DNA of 64,000 bases from Achromobacter xylosoxidans A8 (GCF_000165835.1 NC_014640.1:3658001-3722000), one strand, 5' to 3'. Positions 8,896-17,896 are shown, counted from the stretch's first letter. The notes: generated by a model not told the origin, from the letters alone. Translations and numbers: made by a program.

Positions 8896-9645
8896 ATGAG
8901 CGCAAAACTCCCCTCCTGGCCCTACTCCCGTTACATCGCGCACCGCGGCGGCGGCCGTCTGGCCCCGGAGAACACCCTGGCCGCCATGCGCGTGGGCGCC
9001 GAGCACGGCTTCACGATGTTCGAATACGACGTCAAGCTGAGCAGCGACAACGTGCTGGTGCTGATGCACGACGACAACGTGGACCGGACCTCCAACGGCC
9101 AGGGTCCGGCCGCCGCCAAGACCTACTCGGAGCTGGCCCAGCTGGACTTCGGCAGCTGGCATTCGGCCGCCTACGCCGGCGAGCCGCTGCCGACCTTCGA
9201 CGCCGTCGCCCGCTATACGGTGGCCAACGGCATCGCCAGCAACGTCGAGATCAAGCCCTGCCCGGGCCGCGAAGCCGAAACCGGCCGCGCCGTGGCGCTG
9301 GCCGCGCGCCAGCTGTGGCAAGGCGCTGCTGAACCGCCGCTGTTGTCCTCGTTCGCCGAAGAAGCGCTGCAGGCCGCAAAGGAAGCCGCCCCCGAACTGC
9401 CGCGCGCCTTGCTGGTGGAAAAGGTCCCCGCCGACTGGCGCGAGCGCCTGGTCAAGTACGACTGCGTGGCCCTGAACATCAACCAGAAAGACGCTACCCG
9501 CGAGCTGATCGACGCCGTGCACGCTGCCGGCTACCGCATCGCGGCCTGGACCGTCAACGACCCCGAGCGCGCGCGCCTGCTGCTCGACTGGGGCATCGAC
9601 GGCATTTTCACCGACGAGCTGGCCGCGATCCGGCCCGCCGCCTGA
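8896..9645 (+). CDS. ugpQ: cytoplasmic glycerophosphodiester phosphodiesterase (UgpQ-like)
   Basis: 249 aa TIM-barrel GDPD enzyme that hydrolyses glycerophosphodiesters to sn-glycerol 3-phosphate and an alcohol. The family motif IAHRGGGRLAPENT (His16, Arg17) and the metal/catalytic block EYDVKLSSDNVLVLMHDD are intact. No signal peptide is present, which favours the cytoplasmic UgpQ type over the periplasmic GlpQ type. The length matches UgpQ. No ugpBAEC importer is next to it; the following gene rlmJ begins 12 bp downstream and is probably cotranscribed. Confidence 0.9.
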   Translation: MSAKLPSWPYSRYIAHRGGGRLAPENTLAAMRVGAEHGFTMFEYDVKLSSDNVLVLMHDDNVDRTSNGQGPAAAKTYSELAQLDFGSWHSAAYAGEPLPTFDAVARYTVANGIASNVEIKPCPGREAETGRAVALAARQLWQGAAEPPLLSSFAEEALQAAKEAAPELPRALLVEKVPADWRERLVKYDCVALNINQKDATRELIDAVHAAGYRIAAWTVNDPERARLLLDWGIDGIFTDELAAIRPAA

Positions 9646-9657
9646 GGCAGAACGCCC

Positions 9658-10548
9658 GTGTTCAGTTACCGCCACGCCTTCCACGCCGGCAACCACGCCG
9701 ACGTGCTCAAGCACGCCATCCTGATCCACACGCTGGATTACTTCAATAAAAAGGACGCGCCCTACTGGGTCGTGGACACCCACGCCGGCGCCGGGCTGTA
9801 CAGCCTGGACAGCGACTGGGCGGCCAAGACTTCGGAGTTCGCCGACGGCATCGGCCGCCTGTGGGAAGCCGAAGACCTGCCACCTATCCTGGCCGACTAT
9901 GTCGCCCGGATCCGCGCCTACAACACCAACGGCCGCCTGCGGCGCTATCCTGGCTCGCCGTGGCTGGCGCTGGACGCGCTGCGCCCGTCGGACCGGCTGC
10001 GCCTGTTCGAGATGCACCCGACCGAAATCGACACGCTGGTCGCCAACCTGGAGCACCAGGGCCGCGCCGCGCAGCGCCAGACCACCATCTACGGCGACGA
10101 CGGCTTCGAAGGGGTCAAGGCGCTGCTGCCGCCGCCCACGCGCCGCGGCATGGTGCTGATCGACCCGTCGTACGAAGACAAGAACGACTACCGCCGCACG
10201 TTCGTCACCATCAAGGAATGCATCAAGCGCTTCGCCACCGGCACCTATGCCGTCTGGTACCCGCTGGTGCAGCGCCGCGAGGCCAGCGAAATGGCGCGCC
10301 ACCTGGAAAACCTGAAGGTCAAGAGCTGGCTGCACGCCACCCTGACCGTCAAGAAGGCCACCATCGATGGCTACGGCCTGCACGGCAGCGGCATGTTCCT
10401 GATCAACCCGCCCTGGACCTTGCATGACGCCCTGAAGCAGGCCATGCCTTATCTGGCGCGCACGCTGGGCCAGGATGAGCGGGCCGGCTTCACGCTGCAA
10501 TTCCGCGAGAATCCGTTCCCGGTGCCGAAGAAGCAGTCGGACGACTGA
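9658..10548 (+). CDS. rlmJ: RlmJ: 23S rRNA (adenine-2030-N6)-methyltransferase
   Basis: 296 aa SAM-dependent methyltransferase that modifies A2030 of 23S rRNA. The diagnostic N-terminus MFSYRHAFHAGNHADVLKH is present, read from a GTG start, and the catalytic D-P-x-Y tetrapeptide appears as DPSYED near residue 169. Length is close to that of E. coli RlmJ (YhiR, about 280 aa). The GTG start is the only position giving the conserved N-terminus. It is 12 bp downstream of the ugpQ-like gene and ends at a strong bidirectional terminator shared with the convergent flavoprotein gene. Confidence 0.94.
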   Translation: MFSYRHAFHAGNHADVLKHAILIHTLDYFNKKDAPYWVVDTHAGAGLYSLDSDWAAKTSEFADGIGRLWEAEDLPPILADYVARIRAYNTNGRLRRYPGSPWLALDALRPSDRLRLFEMHPTEIDTLVANLEHQGRAAQRQTTIYGDDGFEGVKALLPPPTRRGMVLIDPSYEDKNDYRRTFVTIKECIKRFATGTYAVWYPLVQRREASEMARHLENLKVKSWLHATLTVKKATIDGYGLHGSGMFLINPPWTLHDALKQAMPYLARTLGQDERAGFTLQFRENPFPVPKKQSDD

Positions 10549-10563
10549 TTCCGCACCGAACGC

Positions 10564-10596
10564 AAAAAAAGGCCACGATCACTCGTGGCCTTTTTT
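10564..10596. terminator. bidirectional Rho-independent terminator
   Basis: A perfect 8 bp stem GGCCACGA/TCGTGGCC with loop TCAC is flanked by seven As on the left and six Ts on the right. It serves rlmJ on the plus strand and the convergent flavoprotein gene on the minus strand. Confidence 0.93.
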
Positions 10597-10628
10597 CTTG
10601 CCAGGTCGTGCAATCGCTATTGCGGCAC

Positions 10629-12065
10629 TCAGGCTGTTTCGCTTTCCGGCTCTTCACGGCGCAGCGCCTCTTGCGCCCGGGCCAGCTTGGCCGCCGCGTC
10701 GCGCAGCGCGGTGCGCAGGCCCTCTTCGATCACGGGGTGATAGAACGGCATCTCCAGCATGCGCGCCACGGTCAGTTCCTGCTGCACGGCCCAGGCCAGC
10801 AGGTGGCCGATGTGCTCGGCGCTGGGGCCGACCATTTCGGCGCCCAGGAAACGGCCCGTCTCGATATCGGCGTAGACGTGCAGCATGCCGCGGTTCTTCA
10901 GCATGACGCGCGAACGGCCCTGGTCACTGAAGTCCACCTCGCCGGTCACGAAGGTACCCGGCACCAGCCGCGCATGCCCCTGGCCCGCCATGGCGATCTG
11001 CGGGTCCGAGAACACCACGGCCAGCGGCGCGCGGCGCAGGCCCTGGCGCACTTCCGGATAGCGGGCGGCGTTCTCGCCAGCGATGCGGCCTTCGTCGGCC
11101 GCTTCGTGCAACAGCGGCGCGTCGGCATTGGCATCGCCGGCGATGAAGATGGGCGCGTCGCCCGCCTGCATGGTTGCGCGGTCAAACAGCGGCACGCCAT
11201 GCTTGTCCAGTTGCAGCGAGGTATTTTCCAGCCCCAACCCGTCCACGTTGGCGCGGCGGCCGGTGGCCACCAGCGCATAGTCGAAGCGTTCGGTGCGTTC
11301 GGTATTGTCCAGCGCCACATAGCGGACTTCCACTTCATCGCCGACGCGGGTCGTCTCGAGCACGCGGGCGTCCGGATCCAGATAGAACTCGCGCTGGAAG
11401 ATCTTGCGGGCGGTGTTGCGCACTTGCGGATCGCTGATGCCGGCCAGGCTGCCGCTGACGCCGAAAACGCGCACCTCCACGCCCAGACGCGCCAGCGCCT
11501 GGCCCAGTTCCAGTCCGATCACGCCCGGACCGAACACGGCCACGCGTCCCGGCAGATCGTCCCAGGCGAACACGTCGTCGTTCAGCACCAGCCGGTCGCC
11601 CAACGCGCGGAACGGCGGCGGCACCGCGGGGCGCGAGCCGGTCGCGATCACCACGCGGGACGCGCGCACTTCCGTGTGCTCGTCCACCTGCAGCACCGTG
11701 TCCGACACGAAGCGCGCGTAGCCGCGCAGCTTGTCCTCGGCGGGTATGCTTTCCACGCCTTCCAGCACAAAGCCCACGAAACGGTCGCGCTCGCGCTTGA
11801 CGCGGTCCATCACCTCTACCCCGTCCACCGTGATCTCGCCCCCCACGTGCACGCCGAAGGGCTCGGTGTGCGCGGCGCTGTGAGCCGCTTCGGCAGCGGC
11901 GATCAGCAGCTTGGACGGCATGCAGCCGACGCGGGCGCAGGTGGTGCCGTAGGGACCGCCTTCAATCAGCAGCGCGCGCTGGCCCGCGGCGCGGGCGGCG
12001 CGATAGGCGGCCAGGCCGGCCGTGCCGGCGCCGATGACGGCGATATCGGTATGCAGAGTTTTCAT
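10629..12065 (-). CDS. pyridine nucleotide-disulfide oxidoreductase, dihydrolipoamide-dehydrogenase-like
   Basis: 478 aa class I flavoprotein disulfide reductase. FAD-binding GAGTAG is at residues 12-17, the redox-active pair at Cys43 and Cys48 in CARVGCMPSK, an NAD(P)H Rossmann GPGVIGLELGQ in the middle, and the C-terminal active-site motif HPVIEE at 443-448. These are features of dihydrolipoyl dehydrogenase and relatives such as MerA and glutathione reductase. No pyruvate or oxoglutarate dehydrogenase genes adjoin it, and the C-terminus is extended and charged, so this looks like the stand-alone paralogue seen in many proteobacteria whose partner is unknown. A 221 bp gap separates it from the peroxiredoxin-glutaredoxin gene upstream. 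Confidence 0.85.
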   Translation of the reverse strand: MKTLHTDIAVIGAGTAGLAAYRAARAAGQRALLIEGGPYGTTCARVGCMPSKLLIAAAEAAHSAAHTEPFGVHVGGEITVDGVEVMDRVKRERDRFVGFVLEGVESIPAEDKLRGYARFVSDTVLQVDEHTEVRASRVVIATGSRPAVPPPFRALGDRLVLNDDVFAWDDLPGRVAVFGPGVIGLELGQALARLGVEVRVFGVSGSLAGISDPQVRNTARKIFQREFYLDPDARVLETTRVGDEVEVRYVALDNTERTERFDYALVATGRRANVDGLGLENTSLQLDKHGVPLFDRATMQAGDAPIFIAGDANADAPLLHEAADEGRIAGENAARYPEVRQGLRRAPLAVVFSDPQIAMAGQGHARLVPGTFVTGEVDFSDQGRSRVMLKNRGMLHVYADIETGRFLGAEMVGPSAEHIGHLLAWAVQQELTVARMLEMPFYHPVIEEGLRTALRDAAAKLARAQEALRREEPESETA

Positions 12066-12286
12066 GACTGGGGGTCCCCCGATGTGGCGTGGAGCAGGAA
12101 TTCAGGAAGGCGGGTTCCGCCTTGTTGCGCACCCTCAGGACGTAGGCCGTCCCGCAGCGCCCGCGAGGGGCCGTGCGCAAAGGTGCGTAAAAAGGGAAAC
12201 TCGTGAAGGTGGCGGCGGGCGGCGAACCGCCCTTCCGCCCTGCGCGGCCCCAGGACGAACCCAGGAGCCGGCAGGTTTGCAGACGC

Positions 12287-13015
12287 TTAGGCGAAGTGCG
12301 CCTTGAGCTCTTCCAGGCCGCCGATCAGCGAACCGTTGATGAACACCTGCGGGGCGGTGCCCTTGCCGGACACGGCGCCGATCACACGGCCGCGGACCTT
12401 GTTTTCCAGCGGGATCTCGATCGGAGCGTAGCCCTTGGCATCCAGCAGCGCCTTGGCTTCCACGCAGAACGGGCAGCCCGGCTTGGAGAACACGACCACC
12501 TGGTCGGGCTTCTTGGCCGACGGGGCGAAGTGAGCCAGCATGGTGTCGGCGTCCGACACTTCAAACGGGTCGCCTTCCTTTTCCGGCTCGATGAACATCT
12601 TCTGGACCACGCCGTCCTTGACCAGCATGGAATAGCGCCAGCTGCGCTTGCCGAAGCCCAGGTCGCTCTTGTCGACCAGCATGCCCATGCCTTCGGTGAA
12701 GGCGCCGTTGCCGTCGGGCAGCAGCGTGATGTTGGCCGATTCCTGGTCCTTGGCCCATTCGTTCATGACGAAGGTGTCATTGACCGAGACGCAGACGATG
12801 CTGTCCACGCCAGCGGCGAAAAACGCGGGAGCCAGTTCGTTGTAGCGCGGCAGGTGGGTCGACGAGCAGGTCGGCGTGAAAGCGCCGGGCAGCGAAAAGA
12901 CCACGACGGTCTTGTTCTTGAACAGGTCGTCGGACGTGACCTTCTTCCAGGTGTTGTCCTCACGGACCGGGAACGTTACGTTCGGAACACGTTGGCCTTC
13001 GCGGTTTTGCAGCAT
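12287..13015 (-). CDS. hybrid peroxiredoxin-glutaredoxin (Prx5-Grx fusion)
   Basis: 242 aa cytoplasmic peroxidase with its own reductant domain. Residues 1-165 form a Prx5-like domain with the peroxidatic Cys50 in [12 protein letters not shown]. Residues 172-242 form a glutaredoxin domain with CPFC at 181-184, the cis-Pro segment TAPQVFI and the GG motif. Such fusions, known from Haemophilus and Neisseria-type bacteria, reduce peroxides with glutathione. The oxyR gene that accompanies it in some genomes is absent here. The 130 bp upstream is strikingly AT-rich for this genome and holds its promoter. A GGGCGG/CCGCCC hairpin at 12217-12232 may end the transcript. Confidence 0.94.
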   Translation of the reverse strand: MLQNREGQRVPNVTFPVREDNTWKKVTSDDLFKNKTVVVFSLPGAFTPTCSSTHLPRYNELAPAFFAAGVDSIVCVSVNDTFVMNEWAKDQESANITLLPDGNGAFTEGMGMLVDKSDLGFGKRSWRYSMLVKDGVVQKMFIEPEKEGDPFEVSDADTMLAHFAPSAKKPDQVVVFSKPGCPFCVEAKALLDAKGYAPIEIPLENKVRGRVIGAVSGKGTAPQVFINGSLIGGLEELKAHFA

Positions 13016-13145
13016 TCAAATCTCTCCTTGGGGTAGCGGGGTTGTTTGATTAACCACCATGGAAAGAATGATAAATCCTTGCTATCAATTATTCAAATTT
13101 AATAAATTCAATAGATCGATAGATTTTGGCAATGAAGAAATAACC
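13016..13145 (-). promoter_or_regulatory. AT-rich promoter region of the peroxiredoxin-glutaredoxin gene
   Basis: About 130 bp with a long run of A/T between 13060 and 13140, including the dyad ATCGAT with flanking ATAG/CTAT elements. I could not fit a full OxyR site (four spaced ATAG/CTAT elements), so the regulator is left open. Confidence 0.4.
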
Positions 13146-13183
13146 GATGCGAGGCCGGACCTATCATAGCCCGGCCTCGCATC
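13146..13183 (-). terminator. terminator of the copZ-like gene
   Basis: A perfect 13 bp stem, GATGCGAGGCCGG at 13146-13158 pairing with its complement at 13171-13183, followed on the minus strand by a T-rich stretch (GGTTATTTCTTC). It lies 8 bp beyond the chaperone stop codon. Confidence 0.85.
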
Positions 13184-13191
13184 TGGGGAGA

Positions 13192-13392
13192 TTACACCGC
13201 CACGGGCGCGTAGCCGGCGTCACGGATCGCGTCTTCGATCTTGTCGGCGTCATCGGCTCCGGTCACGGTCACGCGGTGCGTGGGCAGGTCGATCGCGACA
13301 GTCGCGCCCGGCGCCGCCTGGGCCACCGCGGCCGTGATGGTCTTGGCGCAATGGCCGCAGGTCATGTCAGCCACTTGGAACTCGATGCTCAT
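13192..13392 (-). CDS. copZ: CopZ-like copper chaperone, heavy-metal-associated domain protein
   Basis: 66 aa single HMA domain with the Cu(I)-binding motif MTCGHC (Cys12, Cys15). It should bind cytosolic Cu(I) and pass it to a P-type ATPase. The frame opens upstream at 13413, but GGAG placed 8 bases before the ATG at 13392 and the usual HMA N-terminus decide for the shorter form. It is divergent from cueR and its promoter carries the CueR operator. No copA is in the window, so the ATPase it serves must be encoded elsewhere. Confidence 0.9.
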   Translation of the reverse strand: MSIEFQVADMTCGHCAKTITAAVAQAAPGATVAIDLPTHRVTVTGADDADKIEDAIRDAGYAPVAV

Positions 13393-13448
13393 AGTTATCT
13401 CCATAGGATTCAAGGGTGATGGACATCATTTCGTCCACCATGGAAAAC

Positions 13449-13479
13449 AGCTTAAACCTTCCTATGATGGCAAGGTCAA
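13449..13479 (-). promoter_or_regulatory. CueR-controlled promoter of copZ
   Basis: Reading on the minus strand, -35 TTGACC (13474-13479) and -10 TAAGCT (13449-13454) are separated by 19 bp, the over-long spacer typical of MerR-family promoters. The spacer contains the dyad ACCTTGCC-N6-GGAAGGT (13456-13476), very close to the known CueR site of E. coli copA. Direction shows that it drives the chaperone gene. Confidence 0.9.
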
Positions 13480-13516
13480 GCGTAGAATCGGAGTCAGGCT
13501 ACACAGGAGCACAGCA

Positions 13517-13909
13517 ATGAATATCGGCGAAGCATCCAAGAGTTCCGGCATTTCCGCCAAGATGATCCGCTACTACGAAAGTATCGGCCTCATCAGCCCC
13601 GCCGGACGCACGGATTCCGGCTACCGCGTGTATAGCGACCACGACCTGCACACGCTGCGCTTCGTGCGCCGCGCGCGCGACCTGGGCTTCTCGGTGGAAC
13701 AGATGAATGAGCTGCTGGCGCTGTGGAAGGACCGCAGCCGCGCCAGCGCCGACGTGAAACGCATCGCGCTGGAGCACGTGCAGGAACTCGAGCGCAAGGC
13801 CGAGGCGCTGCGCGACATGGCGGCCACTTTGAAGCATCTGGCCGAGCACTGCCAGGGCAACGACAGGCCGGACTGCCCCATCCTCGAAGGCCTGAGCTGC
13901 AAGCACTGA
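13517..13909 (+). CDS. cueR: CueR: Cu(I)-responsive MerR-family activator
   Basis: 130 aa MerR-family regulator. An N-terminal winged helix-turn-helix (MNIGEASKSSGISAKMIRYY) is followed by a dimerisation helix and a C-terminal metal loop with Cys112 and Cys120, the same positions as the Cu(I)-binding cysteines of E. coli CueR. Ser77, which marks monovalent-ion sensors of this family, is also present. AGGAG lies 9 bases before the start ATG at 13517. It is divergent from copZ and its operator is in the shared intergenic region. A dyad GGCCCAGG/CCTGGGCC (13913-13943) spans the end of the convergent rlmD gene. Confidence 0.94.
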   Translation: MNIGEASKSSGISAKMIRYYESIGLISPAGRTDSGYRVYSDHDLHTLRFVRRARDLGFSVEQMNELLALWKDRSRASADVKRIALEHVQELERKAEALRDMAATLKHLAEHCQGNDRPDCPILEGLSCKH

Positions 13910-13930
13910 AGCGGCCCAGGCCCCACGCGA

Positions 13931-15424
13931 TCAGTCCTGGGCCTGCGCCTCGGCCGCTACCTTGGCGTGGTACGCCTCGGTCGCGGCCTGCTTGGCGGCC
14001 GCCTTCTCGGCGGCGGCCGCGGCCTTCGCCTCTTCCGCGGCAGCCGCTTCCGCCGCGGCCTGGATGGCGCGCTGGCGCGCCCGTTCCCGCACTATCGCGA
14101 TGCCTTCGGCGTCCAAAGACTCGAACACCGCGATGGACTCCACGTGGCCCGTGTGCGGGAACATGTTGATCACGCCCGCGCTCTTCAGTACATAACCGCC
14201 TTCATGCACCATGATGGCCGCATCTCGCGCCAGCGTGGCCGGGTTACAGGACACGTAGACGATGCGCACGGGACGCTCGTGCGCCTCCAGCAGCGACAAT
14301 GCCTGCGCCACCGCGTGCGCGCCTTCGCGCGGCGGATCGATCAGCATGCGGTCGAAGTAGCCCAGCCCGCGCAGCCATTCCACGTCCACCTCGAACAGAT
14401 TCAGGGTGGCGAAGCTGGTGCGATCGCCCAGGCCGTGGCGCGATGCCGCATCGAACGCGCGGTCGGTCAGCGCCTTGCTGCCTTCCACGCCGACCGCTTC
14501 CTTGCCCTGCGTCGCCAGCGGCAGCGTGAAGTTGCCCAGGCCGCAGAACAGATCGGCCACGCGGTCGGTAGTCTGCACTTCCAGCAGCTTCAGGGCGCGC
14601 GACACCATGGCGCGGTTGATGGCGTGGTTGACCTGCGTGAAATCGGTGGGCCGGTACGGCATGCGCAGGCCGAATTCCGGCATGGTGTAGGCCAGGGTTT
14701 CGCCATGCTCGCGCTCCAGCGGATGCACGGTTTCCGGACCCTTGGACTGCAGCCACCACTGCACGTTGTGCTTGGCGGCAAAGGCGCGCAGGATGGCGAT
14801 GTCGCCGTCGGTCAGCGGCAACAGATGGCGCAGGACCAGGGCGGTCACGCCCTCGCCCAGCGACACTTCGATCTGCGGCATGCGGTCCGGCGCCGACATG
14901 GAGCCGATCATTTCGCGCAAGGGGATCAGCAAGTCGCTGACGTGGCGCGGCAGCACATGGCATTCACGCATGTCAGCCACGTAGCTGCTCTTGCGTTCGT
15001 GGAAGCCGACCAGCACTCCGCCCTTCTTCGGCACCACGCGCACCGACAGGCGGGCGCGATAGCGGTAGCCCCAGGTCGGGCCTTGCAGCGGCGCCAGGAT
15101 GCGCGCCGGGCGCAGCTTGCCGACGTGCCAGAAGGTGTCTTCCAGCGAACGCTGCTTGATGGCCACCTGCGTGCTGGGCTCCAGGTGCTGCATGGCACAG
15201 CCGCCACAGACGCCGAAATGCGGGCAGCGCGGCGCCACCCGCTGCGACGAAGGCCGCAGCACCTCGTCCACGCGCGCAATCTCGTAGGACGGCTTGCGGC
15301 GCAACGTGACCGTAGTAACCCGTTCGCCCGGCAAGGCGCCTTCCACGAAGACCACCTTCCCGTCGCGGCGGGCGATACCCCTGGCTTCCAGGTCCAGGGA
15401 TTCAATACTCAAAACGTCAGACAT
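13931..15424 (-). CDS. rlmD: RlmD: 23S rRNA (uracil-1939-C5)-methyltransferase
   Basis: 497 aa SAM-dependent RNA methyltransferase (RumA). An N-terminal TRAM-like domain is followed by the iron-sulfur cysteines 67, 73 and 76 in [10 protein letters not shown], with a fourth candidate in MRECHVL. The catalytic Cys is in [12 protein letters not shown] near residue 400. Typical RlmD is about 430-440 aa; here about 50 extra C-terminal residues, almost wholly Ala, Glu, Lys and Gln, form a predicted charged helix. The gene converges on cueR with a 21 bp gap. Confidence 0.93.
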   Translation of the reverse strand: MSDVLSIESLDLEARGIARRDGKVVFVEGALPGERVTTVTLRRKPSYEIARVDEVLRPSSQRVAPRCPHFGVCGGCAMQHLEPSTQVAIKQRSLEDTFWHVGKLRPARILAPLQGPTWGYRYRARLSVRVVPKKGGVLVGFHERKSSYVADMRECHVLPRHVSDLLIPLREMIGSMSAPDRMPQIEVSLGEGVTALVLRHLLPLTDGDIAILRAFAAKHNVQWWLQSKGPETVHPLEREHGETLAYTMPEFGLRMPYRPTDFTQVNHAINRAMVSRALKLLEVQTTDRVADLFCGLGNFTLPLATQGKEAVGVEGSKALTDRAFDAASRHGLGDRTSFATLNLFEVDVEWLRGLGYFDRMLIDPPREGAHAVAQALSLLEAHERPVRIVYVSCNPATLARDAAIMVHEGGYVLKSAGVINMFPHTGHVESIAVFESLDAEGIAIVRERARQRAIQAAAEAAAAEEAKAAAAAEKAAAKQAATEAYHAKVAAEAQAQD

Positions 15425-15526
15425 CTCACGCAGTCCAGAAGAATTACACGCAACCCGCTATTGTAGAAGGACTGCGGCCAATCCTGGAAATGGAAGTAGC
15501 GGGGCCGGAACGCACCGCTGTCGGCC

Positions 15527-16711
15527 CTAGCCCCTTGGCTGTCGGGCGATGCCCCGGGCCTGCGTGCGCGCCCGCTGCAAGCGCAGCGCGGCCATGGCCG
15601 CCACGGCGGCAACGGCTCCCACAAGCGGCAGCCACGCCAGGCCGGCATGGACGATGGTCAGGCTGCCCAGCCCGCCGCCCGCCGCGGTTCCAAGATTGAA
15701 GGAAGCGATGTTCAGGCCGGCCGCTACCGCCGTGGACTCGGGCACATGGCGCTGCGCCAGCTTCAGCAGCCGGAGCGTCAGCAAGGTGACGATGCAGAAG
15801 AACACCATGCCCAGCGCGCCGGCCAGCACCACCACCGCCAGCCCGGAACCCCGCGACAGATATAGTCCCAGCAGGTTGACGGTCAACCCCGCGAGCGCAT
15901 ACAGCGCGGCGCGATCCCCGTCCATCGCGTCAGCCAGATAGCCGCCCAACAGATTGCCAGCAATCGAGCACAGGCCGAACAGCAGCATAGCCGCGCTGAG
16001 CCACCGCACATCCGCCCGCGTGACCTGTAGCAGATAGGGAGAGATGAAGGTGAAGAAACTGAACGTCGCCACACTGACCAAGGCGCCCACTCCGGCCGTC
16101 GCCAGCATGCGCGGATGCGCCAGCGCCTTCAAGCCAGCCCGCACGCCCGCCTGCGGCTTGCCCGGCCCGCGCACCGGCATGAAGCGCAGCAGGCCGATGA
16201 CGCCGGCCAGCGCCAACGCGCCCACACCAGCGAAAATGGCACGCCACGACCAGATGCTGCCCAGGAATGTGCCTAACGGCACCCCCAGCGCCAAAGCCAA
16301 CGTCAGGCCGATCCACACCACCGACAGCGCCCGCCCGGCCCGCGGGGCCGGCACCAGCCTTGCGGCCGCATCCGACGCCACCGCCATGAACACCCCGTGC
16401 GCTAGTCCCACCAGAAAACGCACGCCCAGCAAGACCGGCAAAGTGGGCGACAGGCTCATCAGCACGCTGCCCGCGGCCAGCACGGCCATGGCTAGCGCCA
16501 GGATGCGGCGGTCCGTCCAGGGCGCGAGCAGCGCGGTCACCAGCGGTGCGCCTATGGCTGCCCCCAAGGCGTAGACCGCGATTGAGGCGCCCGCCGCCTC
16601 GATGCTGGCGCCAAGGCTTGCGGCCATGGCCGATATCAGGCCGGCCGCGACAAATTCGGAAAGGCCGAATGCAAAAGTGCATACGGAAAAGACGTAGACG
16701 GCGACAGGCAT
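15527..16711 (-). CDS. MFS transporter, sugar-efflux/AraJ-like
   Basis: 394 aa major facilitator with about twelve membrane segments and the family signature between helices 2 and 3 (APLVTALLAPWTDRR). It most resembles the AraJ/PbuE/Bcr-like drug:H+ antiporter-1 exporters of about 390-400 aa. The frame is open to a TTG at 16747; the ATG at 16711 places the first helix (VAVYVFSVCTFAFGLSEF) at the N-terminus as usual. A LysR-type regulator gene lies 119 bp upstream on the same strand and may control it. Substrate unknown. Confidence 0.85.
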   Translation of the reverse strand: MPVAVYVFSVCTFAFGLSEFVAAGLISAMAASLGASIEAAGASIAVYALGAAIGAPLVTALLAPWTDRRILALAMAVLAAGSVLMSLSPTLPVLLGVRFLVGLAHGVFMAVASDAAARLVPAPRAGRALSVVWIGLTLALALGVPLGTFLGSIWSWRAIFAGVGALALAGVIGLLRFMPVRGPGKPQAGVRAGLKALAHPRMLATAGVGALVSVATFSFFTFISPYLLQVTRADVRWLSAAMLLFGLCSIAGNLLGGYLADAMDGDRAALYALAGLTVNLLGLYLSRGSGLAVVVLAGALGMVFFCIVTLLTLRLLKLAQRHVPESTAVAAGLNIASFNLGTAAGGGLGSLTIVHAGLAWLPLVGAVAAVAAMAALRLQRARTQARGIARQPRG

Positions 16712-16830
16712 GACGATCCCGGACTCAAATGGAAAGGTCCGGCGCAAACCGCGAGGCGCTGTGAGGCGCTCGGCCGGATCCTGGGACTGAGCTTAGGGAT
16801 CTGTCGCGGGTTCGTAAAATATCTTATTTA

Positions 16831-17751
16831 TTAAAAAATAAGACTTTCAACGTCTGAAAAGGCCTGCTGCATGGTGCAGACCAGACGGTCGCGGGCGGGC
16901 GACGCCCGCTCCGGATTCCAGGCCATCAACAGGTCCAGATGCGTCAGCGCCATGGGCGCGTCGCTCTCGATGGCGCGAAAGACGACGTCGTCGCGCCGTT
17001 GCGCGGCCAGCGATCCTGGCAGCAGAGCGATACCGAAACCCGCGGCCACCAGTGCAATCAGTGTCTGCAGTTGACGCGCCTCCTGCGCCACCACGGGCCG
17101 GAAGCCCGCGGTCTGGCATAGCTGGATCAGCTGGTCGTGCAGGCCCTGCCCCAAGCTTCTGGGCGACGCGACAAACGCTTCATCCTTGAGTTTGGCGAGT
17201 TCGATCGAAGGCTGGTAGGCCAGGGGATGACCTGCCGGGAGGGCCACGCAGAGGGGTTCGCGCAGCAGGGCTTGAAAGCGCAGATCCGGCGTGCTGCCGC
17301 CCGGCGTGCGCAGGAATCCGATATTCGCAGTCCCGTTCTCCAGGGCCTCGACCTGCTCTCGCGTCGTGCCTTCGCGCAGGGTGAACGCCACTGCGGGGCA
17401 CGTCAGCCGGAAATCGCGCAAGGCCCGCAGCAACGAGGCATAGGGCGCGATGTTGATGAAGGTCATCGTCAAATGCCCGTCCATGCCCTGCGCCACCCGC
17501 CGGGTACGCGCCACGCCTTCATCCAGCCCGTCCAGGATGCGCCGGGCCGTCTCGAGGAACGCCGCGCCTGCGGGCGTCAGCGCGACGCTGCGGTTGGTGC
17601 GCTCGAACAGCGTTGCGCCTATCTCGGCCTCCAGCCGCCGGATGGCCTGGCTCAGCGGCGGCTGCGCCATGTGCAGTCGCTGTGCGGCGCGGTTGAAGTG
17701 CAGGGTTTCGGCCACCGCGATGAATTGCCGCAATAGGCGTGTTTCTATCAT
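16831..17751 (-). CDS. LysR-family transcriptional regulator
   Basis: 306 aa. The N-terminal helix-turn-helix (about residues 1-60, RQFIAVAETLHFNRAAQRLH) matches the CatR/BenM-like branch of LysR regulators with LHF-RAA-LH, followed by a periplasmic-binding-protein-like effector domain. It is upstream of and codirectional with the MFS gene. An AT-rich inverted repeat (TCTTATTT/AAATAAGA, 16822-16843) overlaps its stop codon and may act as a weak terminator. The ligand is unknown; the branch often senses aromatic or dicarboxylic compounds. Confidence 0.88.
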   Translation of the reverse strand: MIETRLLRQFIAVAETLHFNRAAQRLHMAQPPLSQAIRRLEAEIGATLFERTNRSVALTPAGAAFLETARRILDGLDEGVARTRRVAQGMDGHLTMTFINIAPYASLLRALRDFRLTCPAVAFTLREGTTREQVEALENGTANIGFLRTPGGSTPDLRFQALLREPLCVALPAGHPLAYQPSIELAKLKDEAFVASPRSLGQGLHDQLIQLCQTAGFRPVVAQEARQLQTLIALVAAGFGIALLPGSLAAQRRDDVVFRAIESDAPMALTHLDLLMAWNPERASPARDRLVCTMQQAFSDVESLIF

Positions 17752-17807
17752 TGGAACGCCTGAGGTTCTGATTCGATTCCCACAGTATATTTTTTATCTT
17801 GTCCGGC

Positions 17808-17859
17808 AAAAAAAAGGCTTGCCGTAGACAGCGCGCCAACAGCTGTCCCACGGCAAGCC
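17808..17859 (-). terminator. terminator of the TorF-like porin gene
   Basis: A 10 bp stem GGCTTGCCGT/ACGGCAAGCC encloses a second stem GACAGC/GCTGTC, followed on the minus strand by eight Ts. It lies about 40 bp after the porin stop. Confidence 0.9.
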
Positions 17860-17896
17860 CAACGCCGGCGCTGTCAGGCGCCGCCACGGATAAAGG

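Noticed and set aside
8116..10500. 794-codon open frame on the minus strand
   Set aside because: It runs antisense to three genes with clear motifs (M20 peptidase, glycerophosphodiesterase, rlmJ). Its Arg/His/Gln/Gly-rich composition is that of a complement frame in GC-rich DNA.
9658..10548. DPSY in place of DPPY in RlmJ
   Set aside because: The second position of the D-P-x-Y motif varies in N6-adenine methyltransferases, so loss of activity is not indicated.
10608..12206. 532-codon open frame on the plus strand
   Set aside because: Antisense to the flavoprotein with intact CARVGC and HPVIEE motifs; composition typical of a shadow frame.
13967..15466. 499-codon open frame on the plus strand
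   Set aside because: Antisense to rlmD, which has its iron-sulfur and catalytic cysteines.
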